Assembly (NCBI GenBank): GCA_965200895.1
Contig: CBDAVM010000002.1
Location: forward strand, 310,001-374,000
Reading direction: 5' to 3'
DNA length: 64,000 bases
Source of the DNA: WTFV01 sp965200895
GTDB taxonomy: Bacteria; Acidobacteriota; Vicinamibacteria; Vicinamibacterales; UBA8438
The translations under genes and the position numbers were made by a program. Numbering within the stretch: position 1 is the stretch's first letter; each line of letters starts with the position of its first letter. Below the pieces are notes generated by a model. The model made no database searches and was not told the origin of the DNA. It saw only the letters and a list, made by a program, of their open reading frames with translations. Positions 45,271 through 54,031 of the stretch are shown piece after piece.

Positions 45271-47096
45271 CGGACGGCGTTCGGGGACGCGCCCTCCGAT
45301 TCCGGCCGCAGGGTGTCCGGTGCGGGGCGCGGTCATGGGTGGCGCGGCCATCGGTCCTGCTGACGTCATCAATCTTCGGTGCTGCTCGCCGTCGGCGTAT
45401 CGGCACCTGGTTCCGGCCGCGGCCGCCGGTCCTGCTGACGGTTGCAGTTCTCGTGCTCGGCGCAGGCGGTACCAGCCCGGCCGGGCAGACCGATTCGCCC
45501 GCGCGGGTCACGTTCACGGATGTGACGCGGCAGTCCGGCATCGACTTCACGCACGACAACGGCGCGAGCGGGAATCACTGGTATCCCGAGCTGTTCGGGG
45601 GCGGGGTGGCCGTGCTCGACATCGACGGTGACGAGTGGCCCGACCTGCTGTTCGTCAACGGCCGGGACTGGCGGTCGGCCTCCGCGACCCGCCACGGGCT
45701 GTTCCGGAACAACGGCGACGGCCGGTTCATCGACGTCTTCGCCGGCAGCGGCCTCGACGGCGCTCACGTCTACGGGTTGGGCGCCGCGGTCGCGGACTTC
45801 GACAACGACGGGCGCGACGACATCTTCATGACGACGGTCGACGGCGGGCGCCTGTATCGAAACGCGGGGAACGGCGCGTTCGGCGACGTGACCGCCACCG
45901 CCGGCATCGGGGACGGCCGCTTTTCGGTGAGCGCCGCGTGGCTCGACTACGACCGGGACGGGTGGGTGGACCTGTTCGTCGGCAACTACGTGGACTGGTC
46001 TCCGGCGTCCGAGACGGGCTGCGGCAATCCGCCCGGATACTGTGGTCCCGATGCGTACCGGCCGCTCGCGCCGACACTGTACCGCAACCTCGGGGACGGG
46101 CGATTCGAGATCGTCACGGCGCAGGCCGGTCTCGACGATCCCACCGACAAGGCGATGGGAGTCGCCGTTCTGGACTACGACGCCGACGGCTGGCCCGACG
46201 TGTTCGTCGGCAGCGACCGCGTGCCGGCGAAGCTGTACCGCAACGACGGCGCGGGCAAGTTCGTCGACGAAGGCCTGCGCGCCGGCGTGGCCCTGAGCGA
46301 ACGGGGGCGGGCCCGCGCCAACATGGGGGTCGACGCCGCCGACTACGACCGCTCGGGCCGGCCCGACATCGTTGTCGGCAACTTCCTCCACGAGATGCTC
46401 GGCCTGTACCGCGACCGGGGTGACGGGCTCTTCGTCGACGCCGGCCCGCGCACCACCGTCGGGCGGGCGAGCTACCGGTCGGTCACCTGGGCGGTCTTCT
46501 TCCTGGACGTCGATCTCGACGGCCATCTCGACATCTTCGCCGCGAACGGCGGTACCGACGAGTCGCAAGGGATGCTGGACTCGCGGGCGCGGCTCGCCCA
46601 GCCGCCGCTGCTGCTGCGCAACCGGGGCGACGGCTCGTTCGACGACATTTCGCGGGCCGTGGGCGAGGCGTTCGGACGCCCGGCGATGGGGCGGGGCGCC
46701 GCCTACGCGGACTTCGACGGCGACGGGGATCTCGATCTCGTCCTCACCGCGCTGCAGGGGCCGGCGAGGCTGCTGCGCAACGAAGGGGGCAGTCGCAACA
46801 ACCGGCTCCGGGTCCGGCTGCGCGGCGCCGACTCGAACCGGCGGGGCATCGGTGCGGTCGTACGGGTCACCAGCGCCTCCGGCCGGCAATCGCGGATGGT
46901 GCGCAGCGGTTCGAGCTACGCCTCGCAGAGCGAGCTGCCGCTGACGTTCGGCCTCGGTGCGGACCCGCTGGTGGAGGCGCTGGAAGTGACGTGGCCGTCG
47001 GGTGTCGTGCAGCGGTTCATGGATGTCGGCCCCAACCGCAGGATCGTCGTCGCGGAGGGGGTCGGAGCGTTCATGGAGGAGTCCGGAATGCCCTGA
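45267..47096 (+). CDS. CRTAC1-family exported protein, paralog 2
   Basis: This 609-aa protein is made of FG-GAP repeats and a C-terminal ASPIC/UnbV domain. A long basic N-terminus precedes a hydrophobic signal (VLLTVAVLVLGAGGTSPAG, residues about 55-73). Motifs include DFDNDGRDDIFMT, DYDRDGWVDLFVGNY, DVDLDGHLDIFAANG and DFDGDGDLDLVLT; the C-terminal part has GADSNRRGIGAVVRVTSASG and GSSYASQSELPLTFGLG. The GTG start 45267 overlaps the TPR gene stop by four bases, with GGGGAAG upstream; an ATG at 45246 is possible. It is convergent with the DsbA-fold gene. Confidence 0.88.
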   Translation: MTDGVRGRALRFRPQGVRCGARSWVARPSVLLTSSIFGAARRRRIGTWFRPRPPVLLTVAVLVLGAGGTSPAGQTDSPARVTFTDVTRQSGIDFTHDNGASGNHWYPELFGGGVAVLDIDGDEWPDLLFVNGRDWRSASATRHGLFRNNGDGRFIDVFAGSGLDGAHVYGLGAAVADFDNDGRDDIFMTTVDGGRLYRNAGNGAFGDVTATAGIGDGRFSVSAAWLDYDRDGWVDLFVGNYVDWSPASETGCGNPPGYCGPDAYRPLAPTLYRNLGDGRFEIVTAQAGLDDPTDKAMGVAVLDYDADGWPDVFVGSDRVPAKLYRNDGAGKFVDEGLRAGVALSERGRARANMGVDAADYDRSGRPDIVVGNFLHEMLGLYRDRGDGLFVDAGPRTTVGRASYRSVTWAVFFLDVDLDGHLDIFAANGGTDESQGMLDSRARLAQPPLLLRNRGDGSFDDISRAVGEAFGRPAMGRGAAYADFDGDGDLDLVLTALQGPARLLRNEGGSRNNRLRVRLRGADSNRRGIGAVVRVTSASGRQSRMVRSGSSYASQSELPLTFGLGADPLVEALEVTWPSGVVQRFMDVGPNRRIVVAEGVGAFMEESGMP

Positions 47097-47160
47097 GGGA
47101 TTTCCGGGGAGGGGCCGATCATCGCAGGAAGGTCCGTTCGGCGCGGTCGGCTGGCCTCGG

Positions 47161-48615
47161 TCAGCGTCCGCGTCGTGACTCCCGCAGCAGCTCCTCTTCC
47201 ACAAGACGCGTGAAGAACTCGAATGGCGGCAGGAAGGGCGGCGGCTCCGGCGCGAGCCGGCCGTTGACGAGGAAGCTGGGGCTGGTGTGCAGGCCGTAGC
47301 GGATCGCTTCCTCCAGGGCATCCAGGATCGTCCTGCGCGTCGCGCCGTTCGCGAGACAGGCGTCGAATCGGGCGGCATCCAGACGGGCTTCGCCCGCTGC
47401 CTGCCGCAGGCGGACCCCATCGAGGACCGCCGGCCGTGACAGCAGGGCATCGTGGAACGGCCAGAATCGATCCTGCACGTTGGCGCACTGCGCGGCCTGC
47501 GCGGCCTGGATCGAAGCCGGGTTGTCCGGCGGCGGCAGGTGCTTGAACACGATCCGGATCCGGTCTCCGTACGTCTCCCGCACGCGAGCGAATACCGCAG
47601 CGAACCGCACGTAGTCGGCGCTCTGGAAATCGCCGAACCCGATCAGCTCGACGGGGGCGGTTGCGGGACCGAGCGCCGCGTCCTGCACCGTGTGCTCCAC
47701 GGTGATCCGGGGCGGCTCCAGCGCCAGGTCGGCGCTGGTGGAGATCGCGGTCAATTCCTCCAGGTAGTTCATCCGCGCCAGCTCGCGCGCCGTCACCCGT
47801 TCCAGCCACGCGCGCAGGGCCGGTTGCATCTGGTCGAAGCTGGCGCCCCGGGCGGCGGGGCCGACATCGGCGTAGAGCGAGCGGACGGCCGAGTCCGGCA
47901 TCTCGACCATGCGCAGCGGGATCTCCCGTGCGAGCAGCGTCTCGGGCGTCAGACCCTGGGCCTCCGCCTCGCGGGCAATCAACTCCTCGGCCACCAGGGC
48001 GTCGGTGAAGCGCCAACGGGTGTCGTGGATCTCCCGTGCGAGTGCGACGAAACCGCCCGGATCCCGCCGGCGCCACGCGCGGTCCACTTCGGCCACGGTG
48101 ATGACCCGATCCCCGACCGTCGCGGCGACCGCGCCCGGCTCGGCGGCCAGGACGGGGCCGTTGCCGGCGCGGGTCCCGCCTGCGGGCGCAGGCCCGGGCC
48201 TTGCGCCCATGCCGGAACGCTCGGCCGGCGACGACCCGCCGGCCGCCGAGCCGCCGTGCAGCGCGACGTCGAGTGAGGCGTGCTGTCCGACCGCGGAGCC
48301 GCGGCTGACGGTCAACACGTAGTCGCCCGGGGGCATCAGGGAGATCGGCGCCGTGGCGACGATCTCGGTGTCGGTGGCCGAACGGACGGCGAGCGGTACC
48401 AGGTCGAGCGTGACGAAGGGCAACCGGCCGAAGCCCGCGCCGATGACGGTCAGCGTGCCGGTCTGCGGGTCGGGCCGAGCGCCGGAGAGGACCAGCGGGG
48501 CCGGCGCGGACGTTTCGGCCGGTTGTGCGGACACCGGGCCGTCAGCCATGCCGATGGCCAGCCCGATGGTCAGGGCGGCGGCCGGAACGACGGCGCCGGG
48601 GAGTTTGCCGACCAT
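47161..48615 (-). CDS. Exported IPT/TIG plus DsbA-like protein without active-site cysteines
   Basis: This 484-aa protein has a signal peptide (about 1-31). An IPT/TIG-like beta domain follows (about 38-115, LVLSGARPDPQTGTLTVIGA). A helical region (about 160-300) resembles the SurA/PpiC N-domain (TVGDRVITVAEVDRAWRR). The C-terminal thioredoxin-fold DsbA-like domain is at about 310-480. Where DsbA-type proteins have a CxxC motif after FxDFxC, this reads GFGDFQSADYVRF, so both cysteines are absent. The cis-Pro region is intact (TSPSFLVNG). Thiol-disulfide exchange is therefore unlikely and a chaperone or binding role is more plausible. It is divergent from the 1167-aa CRTAC1 gene. Confidence 0.82.
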   Translation of the reverse strand: MVGKLPGAVVPAAALTIGLAIGMADGPVSAQPAETSAPAPLVLSGARPDPQTGTLTVIGAGFGRLPFVTLDLVPLAVRSATDTEIVATAPISLMPPGDYVLTVSRGSAVGQHASLDVALHGGSAAGGSSPAERSGMGARPGPAPAGGTRAGNGPVLAAEPGAVAATVGDRVITVAEVDRAWRRRDPGGFVALAREIHDTRWRFTDALVAEELIAREAEAQGLTPETLLAREIPLRMVEMPDSAVRSLYADVGPAARGASFDQMQPALRAWLERVTARELARMNYLEELTAISTSADLALEPPRITVEHTVQDAALGPATAPVELIGFGDFQSADYVRFAAVFARVRETYGDRIRIVFKHLPPPDNPASIQAAQAAQCANVQDRFWPFHDALLSRPAVLDGVRLRQAAGEARLDAARFDACLANGATRRTILDALEEAIRYGLHTSPSFLVNGRLAPEPPPFLPPFEFFTRLVEEELLRESRRGR

Positions 48616-48779
48616 GCTGCGTTTGGCAAGAATAGCAGGGATCAAGGGTGGAGAACGTGCGTATATCAGGGTTCCTGCGCTCGACGGATCGCCCTGCAGT
48701 CGGTGGCGGAATCCCCGCAGGCACCGGGAGCGGCGCGCCGCCCGCCCGGCAGGACGGCAGGACGTGAGGAGGGCGCATA

Positions 48780-51700
48780 TTGGGCATCTGTAACCGACGA
48801 ACAACGCAGTCCGGGTGGAGACTCGCGCACGCAGCGCTGGCCCTGGTGGTTGCGAGTACGGCGTACTGGTTCGGCTGTGCACCCGCCGGCGTGCCGTCGG
48901 CCGGCTCGGCGGAGTACCGGGAGACGGTACGCATCTTCTACCGCGGGCTCGCCTCGCTTGAGGTCGGGCTGCTCGGCGACGCGCGCGATCAGTTCGTCCG
49001 GGCGAGCGAGCTCGCGCCGCGCGAGCCGGCCATCCACGCCAATCTGGCCGTGGCGCAGGTGGGCGTCGGCAACGACGAGGGTGCGACCGCAGCGCTGGAG
49101 AGCGCCTACGCGCTGGCGCCCGACAGCGCCGAGGTCGCCTTCCTGCAGGGCCAGCTCGCCAGCTTCAGCGGGCGGTCCGACGAGGCGGTCGCCCAGTATC
49201 GGCGCGCCGCGGCCCTCGACGCCGATCACGAACGGGCCCGCTTCGCCCTGGCGCAGGAGCTGGAGCGGGGCGGGGTCGAGAACGACCTGCCAGAAGCACG
49301 GCAGTGGTTGGAGGAGGTGCTGGCGCGGCGGCCGGACAACCTGGCGGTGCTGCTGGAGCGGGCGCGCTGGGCCGCCCGCACGGAGGACCGCGATGTCCTG
49401 GACGACACGATCGACCGTCTGACCCGCTTGAGCGCCGCGTGGCCGGAGCTGGCCGTCGACCAGTTGCGGGGACTGTCCGATGCCGCCGCCGGCGGCGATT
49501 CGGGGCGGGCCGCGACCCTGGCGCAGTTGCTCCGCAACGTTCTGGTCCGCACCCCGGCCTTCCGCGAGGATCTCGCGCTGGTCAGCGTGAGCGCCGAGCA
49601 GATCGCGGCGCCGCTGATGCGCTTCCTGGCGATGCCTTCACCTGCGGCCACCGCGGCGGCGCCGGACGAAACGCTCTCCTACGTCGTCGAGCCGATCGAG
49701 CCGGCGGCGGCAGGCGCGGCGGCGGCAGCGGTCGCGATAGTGCACGGCGGCGACGAAACGGCGCCGGTCATCGTCGTCACCGACGGCGAGGCGGTGCGGC
49801 AGGTCCCCGCCGACGGGGCCGATGCGAGCCGGGAGTTCCTCTTTCCGGGCGACGCCTCCGGAACGCGCCCGGCCGGGGAATCGCTGCTTCCGCTGGACTG
49901 GAACGGCGACTACCGCATGGACCTGGCGGTTGTCGGTGCGCGCGGTTTCAGTCTGCTGACACGGCGCGCGGACGGCGGGTTCGAGCAGAACACCCCGTCC
50001 CCGGCGGATGACATCGACATGGGGAGCCTCGCGGGCCACGGCGCCTGGGCGGCCGACATCGAAATGGACGGTGACCTCGATATCGTCCACGGCCCGCGGG
50101 CCGATGCGCCGTGGGTGCTTCGAAACAACGCCGACGGCACGTTCGACCCGGTACGGCCGTTTCCCGCGGTGGCCGGCCTGCGCGGCTTCGTCTGGGGCGA
50201 TCTCGACGTCGACGGGGATCCGGACGCCGTTCTGCTGGACGCGGCGGGCGGCGTGCATCCGCGCGAGAACCTGCAGGCGGGGCGCTTCGCGGCGTGGCCG
50301 GCATGGGAGTCCGCCGCGACCGTCGCGGCCCTGGCCCTCGGAGACCTGAATGCCGACGGGGTGCTGGACCTGGTCACCCTCGACGCGGCCGGTGGGGTGT
50401 GGCGAGCCAGTTGGGACGACGGGACGTGGGACCGCGAGCGCGTGGCCGTCTGGCCCGAGGCGGCGGACACGGCGCCGGGCGCCGGCCGGCTGCTGCTGGC
50501 CGACCTCGACAACAACGGCGCCCTCGACCTGCTCGGCTCGGGGCCGACGGGCACGCGCGTCTGGCTGGCCGACGAGCGATCCGCGCTGCGGGACGACGAG
50601 CTCGACGCGCCGATCGCCGCAGAGATCTTCGGTGTCGTCGATCTGGACGCCGACGGCCGGCTCGACCTGGTCGGGGTGCAGGACGGCGCGCCGGTGCGGC
50701 TGCTCGGCCGTGGCGAGGCCGGCTACGGCTGGCAGCAGATCCGTCCGCGGGCGCATGTTGCGGCCGGCGATCAGCGCATCAACGCATTCGGGGTCGGCGG
50801 CGAGATCGAGGCGCGCGCCGGACTGCTCGTCCAGAAGCAGGTGCTGACCGGCGCCCCGGTCCATTTCGGGCTGGGCGAGCAGCCGCAGATCGACGTCGCC
50901 CGGGTGGCGTGGCCCAACGGCGTGGTGCAGGCCGACTTCGACCTGCCGGCGCGCGGCGAGTTCGTCGCCGAGCAGCGGCTGAAGGGTTCGTGCCCATGGC
51001 TTTTCGCCGACGACGGCACCGGGCTGCGCTTCGTCACCGACGTTCTCTGGCGGTCTCCGCTCGGGATGCGCATCAACGCCCAGGACACCGCCGGGGTCAC
51101 GCAGACCGAGGACCGCGTGCTCATCCGCGGCGATCAGCTCGCCCCGCGCGACGGTCGGTACGACCTGCGCATCACCGCCGAGCTCTGGGAGACCCACTTC
51201 GTCGATCACGCGTCGCTGCTGGTCATCGACCACCCGGCGGACACGGAAGTCTTCGTCGACGAACGCTTCGCCCGCGATCCGGCCCCGCTGGATCCGATCG
51301 TCACCGGGGCGCTGCAGCCGATCGCCGGCGCCTGGGACGACGCCGGCAAGGATGTCGGCGACCTGGTCCGCAAGCGCGACGGGCGCTACGTCGCCACGTT
51401 CGAACGGGGGACGCACCAGGGCATCACGCGCGATCACTTCCTGGAGATCGAGCTCGGTCCCGAAGCGGACGTGCACGCGGCAGTCCGGCTGCTGGCCTAC
51501 GGCTGGATCTATCCGACGGACAGCAGCATCAATGTCGCCCTCGGGCAGAGCAGCCTGCCGGCGCCCCGCGGGGTGGCGGTGGAGGCGCTCGACGGGCGGG
51601 GGCGCTGGACGGTCATGCACGCCGACCTGGGTTTCCCGGCCGGCAAGCTCAAGACGATGGTCATCCCGGTGGAGCGGCTGGCTGATGGACGGTATCCGCG

Positions 51701-52283
51701 GCGGCTGCGGTTGCGCACCAACCTGGAGATCTACTGGGATCGGATCGTCTGGGCGCCGTTGCGCGACGACGCGCGGCTCGAAACGCGGCGTCTCGCACCC
51801 GCCGTTGCGGATCTCGACTACCGCGGCTACAACGTGACCGAGTACGTCGGCCCGCGCCGTCTCGAGCTGCCGCGCTACGAGCTGGCCAGCCTCCGGCCCC
51901 GCTGGCGCGACCTGGTCGGCTACCACACCCGTTTCGGCGACGTGCGGGAACTGCTGGCGGAAGTCGAGGACCGCTACGTCATCATGAACGCCGGCGACGA
52001 GCTCCGGCTCCGCTTCGAGGCCCCGCCGGCTCCGCCCGAGGGCTGGCGCCGCGACTTCGTCCTCGTCACCGACGGCTGGGTCAAGGACGGCGACTTCAAC
52101 ACCGCGCACGCCAAGACCGTCGGCCCCCTGCCGTCGCACGATCAGCCGGACTACCCGGCCGAGGCGCCGGCCCTGGAAGACGATCCCGTATTCCGCCGCC
52201 ACGCCGACGACTGGCGGAAGTACCACACCCGCTTCGTGGCGCCGGATGCCTTCCTGCGGGGGCTGCGGCGAGTCGGGCAGTGA
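48780..52283 (+). CDS. Large TPR and CRTAC1 (FG-GAP, ASPIC/UnbV-like) fusion protein, paralog 3
   Basis: This 1167-aa exported protein starts at TTG 48780 with AGGAGGG six bases upstream. The N-terminus is hydrophobic (about 15-32) and ends FGCAPAG, so it may be a lipoprotein. TPR repeats cover about 45-230 (IHANLAVAQVGVGNDEGATA and following). FG-GAP-like units span about 370-640 (WNGDYRMDLAVVG, DIEMDGDLDIVHG, DLNADGVLDLVTL, DLDADGRLDLVG). An ASPIC/UnbV-like segment at about 660-720 includes PQIDVARVAWPNGVVQ. The C-terminal 430 residues, with WLFADDGTGLRFVTDVLWRS and IYWDRIVWAPL, are found in similar large acidobacterial proteins of unknown function. It joins in one chain the TPR and CRTAC1 parts that the two preceding coupled genes encode separately. 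Confidence 0.88.
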   Translation: MGICNRRTTQSGWRLAHAALALVVASTAYWFGCAPAGVPSAGSAEYRETVRIFYRGLASLEVGLLGDARDQFVRASELAPREPAIHANLAVAQVGVGNDEGATAALESAYALAPDSAEVAFLQGQLASFSGRSDEAVAQYRRAAALDADHERARFALAQELERGGVENDLPEARQWLEEVLARRPDNLAVLLERARWAARTEDRDVLDDTIDRLTRLSAAWPELAVDQLRGLSDAAAGGDSGRAATLAQLLRNVLVRTPAFREDLALVSVSAEQIAAPLMRFLAMPSPAATAAAPDETLSYVVEPIEPAAAGAAAAAVAIVHGGDETAPVIVVTDGEAVRQVPADGADASREFLFPGDASGTRPAGESLLPLDWNGDYRMDLAVVGARGFSLLTRRADGGFEQNTPSPADDIDMGSLAGHGAWAADIEMDGDLDIVHGPRADAPWVLRNNADGTFDPVRPFPAVAGLRGFVWGDLDVDGDPDAVLLDAAGGVHPRENLQAGRFAAWPAWESAATVAALALGDLNADGVLDLVTLDAAGGVWRASWDDGTWDRERVAVWPEAADTAPGAGRLLLADLDNNGALDLLGSGPTGTRVWLADERSALRDDELDAPIAAEIFGVVDLDADGRLDLVGVQDGAPVRLLGRGEAGYGWQQIRPRAHVAAGDQRINAFGVGGEIEARAGLLVQKQVLTGAPVHFGLGEQPQIDVARVAWPNGVVQADFDLPARGEFVAEQRLKGSCPWLFADDGTGLRFVTDVLWRSPLGMRINAQDTAGVTQTEDRVLIRGDQLAPRDGRYDLRITAELWETHFVDHASLLVIDHPADTEVFVDERFARDPAPLDPIVTGALQPIAGAWDDAGKDVGDLVRKRDGRYVATFERGTHQGITRDHFLEIELGPEADVHAAVRLLAYGWIYPTDSSINVALGQSSLPAPRGVAVEALDGRGRWTVMHADLGFPAGKLKTMVIPVERLADGRYPRRLRLRTNLEIYWDRIVWAPLRDDARLETRRLAPAVADLDYRGYNVTEYVGPRRLELPRYELASLRPRWRDLVGYHTRFGDVRELLAEVEDRYVIMNAGDELRLRFEAPPAPPEGWRRDFVLVTDGWVKDGDFNTAHAKTVGPLPSHDQPDYPAEAPALEDDPVFRRHADDWRKYHTRFVAPDAFLRGLRRVGQ

Positions 52284-52411
52284 AGTTCGGTCTCCACGCG
52301 AACCAGCCGCGATTCGAACGCGGCGATCTCTTCCGCGGCGGCCCCCGCGCGCGCTTCGGATGCGCCCGCTTCCTTCAACGCTTCGTACGTCTCGGACAAC
52401 AGGACCGCCAT
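52284..52411 (-). pseudogene. 5' fragment of a small coiled-coil (DUF1640-like) gene
   Basis: From ATG 52411 the minus strand reads MAVLLSETYEALKEAGASEA, continuing to FESRLVRVETEL. This matches the N-terminus of small bacterial coiled-coil proteins that usually continue with a coiled coil and a C-terminal membrane helix. Similarity ends exactly where the convergent 1167-aa gene ends (52283); beyond it the frame is Arg/Ser-rich noise. The gene therefore seems to be cut at this junction. Confidence 0.45.
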
Positions 52412-52868
52412 CGTCTGCTTTCCTGCTCCCCGCGCCGTTGCGGGCGCCACGGGGGCGTTGCAGCCCGTCGCAGCGCCCGGAGCCGGTCAGGCGTACGCCC
52501 GCCGCTCTCCTGTCGGGGTGCACCCGCGCACCCGACCCGCTCGTCGATTCTACCCCGTGCGGCCGTTACTGCCGCCGCTACCGCTGCCAGCCGCTGTTGG
52601 CGGGGGGGACGACAGGATTGTTGGATGGTCGCTTCCGGCCCCGTCAGGATGTCGATTGGCCGGGCGTTGCGGCAACTCCAAGCTGATTCCGAGCGGGCGG
52701 GATGCGCCCGGCGGCGGGATGCGTCCGCCAGTCGGTATTGCCCGGACGTGCCGGCGGCCGCCGGCTGCGCCAGGGGGTGAATGCCCGTGAACGCTTGGCA
52801 CGAACGGAGTTGCGGTAAGATCCAGCGCTTGTGCGCACCGCCAGTGCACATGGAGGGAGCGTGCCCAC
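52412..52868. other. Intergenic region upstream of the desaturase, with possible promoter
   Basis: No gene is supported. TTGGCA (52795-52800) and TAAGAT (52816-52821) could be -35 and -10 boxes for the desaturase, although the 15-base spacer is short. GGAGGGAG at 52852-52859 is the ribosome binding site of the GTG start at 52869. Confidence 0.4.
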
Positions 52869-53774
52869 GTGTCGGATGCAAGCGTGACCGTCGAACCGGG
52901 GGCCAGCGCCGCCGCCGTTGCGGATCCCGACCGGATCCAGTGGTTCAGGAACGTGCCGTTCCTCGCCTTGCAGCTTGCCTGTCTGCTGGTGTTCTGGACC
53001 GGCATGTCGCCGGTGGCGGTGCTCGTCGGGCTGGTGACGCTGTTCACGCGGATGTTCGGGTTGACCGCCGGCTACCACCGCTACTTCTGCCACCGCGCGT
53101 TCCGGACCAGCCGCGCGTTCCAGTTCGTTCTGGCGTGGCTCGGCGCCGCGGCGGCGCAGCACGGGCCGCTCTGGTGGGCGGGGCACCACCGCTGGCACCA
53201 CCGACACTCCGACACCGAGCAGGATGTTCACCCGCCGGGGGTGCGGGGGATGCTCTGGGCGCACGCCGGCTGGATCATGGCCGCCGGCAACGACCGGACG
53301 CGCATCGAGTGGATCCGGGACTTCGCCCGATTCCCGGAACTGCGCTGGCTCGACGCGCACCACTACGTCGCGCCGGTGAGCCTCGGCGTCGCGCTGTTCG
53401 CCCTCGGCCAATGGCTGGACGCCGCGTGGCCCGCACTGGGGACGAGCGGCGCGCAGCTCGTGGTCGTCGCGTTCTTCTGCAGCACCACGCTGCTCTACCA
53501 CGTGACGTTCGCCGTCAACTCCCTGGGCCACTGCTTCGGCAGCCGGCGCTACGAGACGCGGGACGCCAGCCGCAACAGCTTCTGGCTGGCCCTGGTCACT
53601 GCCGGCGAGGGTTGGCACAACAACCACCACCGCTATCCGGCCTCCGAGCGTCAGGGTTTCTACTGGTGGGAGGTCGACATGACCCACTATGGTGTGGTGC
53701 TGCTGTCGTGGCTGGGGCTGGTGTGGGACGTCCGGGGGCCGTCGGCCGACGTGATCCGCGAAGGCAGGAGCTGA
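52869..53774 (+). CDS. Acyl-CoA or acyl-lipid desaturase
   Basis: This 301-aa di-iron membrane desaturase is expected to introduce a double bond (delta-9 type) into fatty acyl chains. All three His boxes are present: HRYFCHR (H-x4-H), HHRWHHRHSD (H-xx-HH) and WHNNHHRYP (H-xx-HH). Four membrane helices flank them (about 33-75 and 165-215). The GTG start is 9-10 bases after GGAGGGAG. It forms an isolated transcription unit. Membrane-fluidity adaptation is the usual role. Confidence 0.92.
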   Translation: MSDASVTVEPGASAAAVADPDRIQWFRNVPFLALQLACLLVFWTGMSPVAVLVGLVTLFTRMFGLTAGYHRYFCHRAFRTSRAFQFVLAWLGAAAAQHGPLWWAGHHRWHHRHSDTEQDVHPPGVRGMLWAHAGWIMAAGNDRTRIEWIRDFARFPELRWLDAHHYVAPVSLGVALFALGQWLDAAWPALGTSGAQLVVVAFFCSTTLLYHVTFAVNSLGHCFGSRRYETRDASRNSFWLALVTAGEGWHNNHHRYPASERQGFYWWEVDMTHYGVVLLSWLGLVWDVRGPSADVIREGRS

Positions 53775-53816
53775 CCTTCAAGGCTGCCAGCGCGCTTTCG
53801 CGGCAGCGGCTGACGG

Positions 53817-53916
53817 GCCCCGAGCCTCGTCGACGCCGCCGGAGCCGCTCGACCGCCTCTGATGGCCCCGAACCTCGTCCACGCCGCCACGCCGCCGGAG
53901 CCGCTCGACCGCTTCA
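53817..53916 (+). repeat. Imperfect tandem repeat of about 50 bp
   Basis: GGCCCCGAGCCTCGTCGACG followed by GGAGCCGCTCGACCGC recurs as GGCCCCGAACCTCGTCCACG and GGAGCCGCTCGACCGC, with an extra CCGCCA in the second unit. It lies between the desaturase stop and the cyclase gene. No coding frame is supported. Confidence 0.8.
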
Positions 53917-54031
53917 CGCTTCCCGGTGGTAAGGTGCCTGCACGGGCCGCGGTCAGGCTCGGGTGTCGCGAATCGGCTTGCCATGTGTAACGCACAGTTG
54001 CGGGCCGGATGACCCGCGAGGAGGTCGAGAG

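Noticed and set aside
53777..54031. Possible CRISPR-like repeats near 53.8 kb
   Set aside because: There are only two imperfect units and no spacers; it is a simple tandem duplication.
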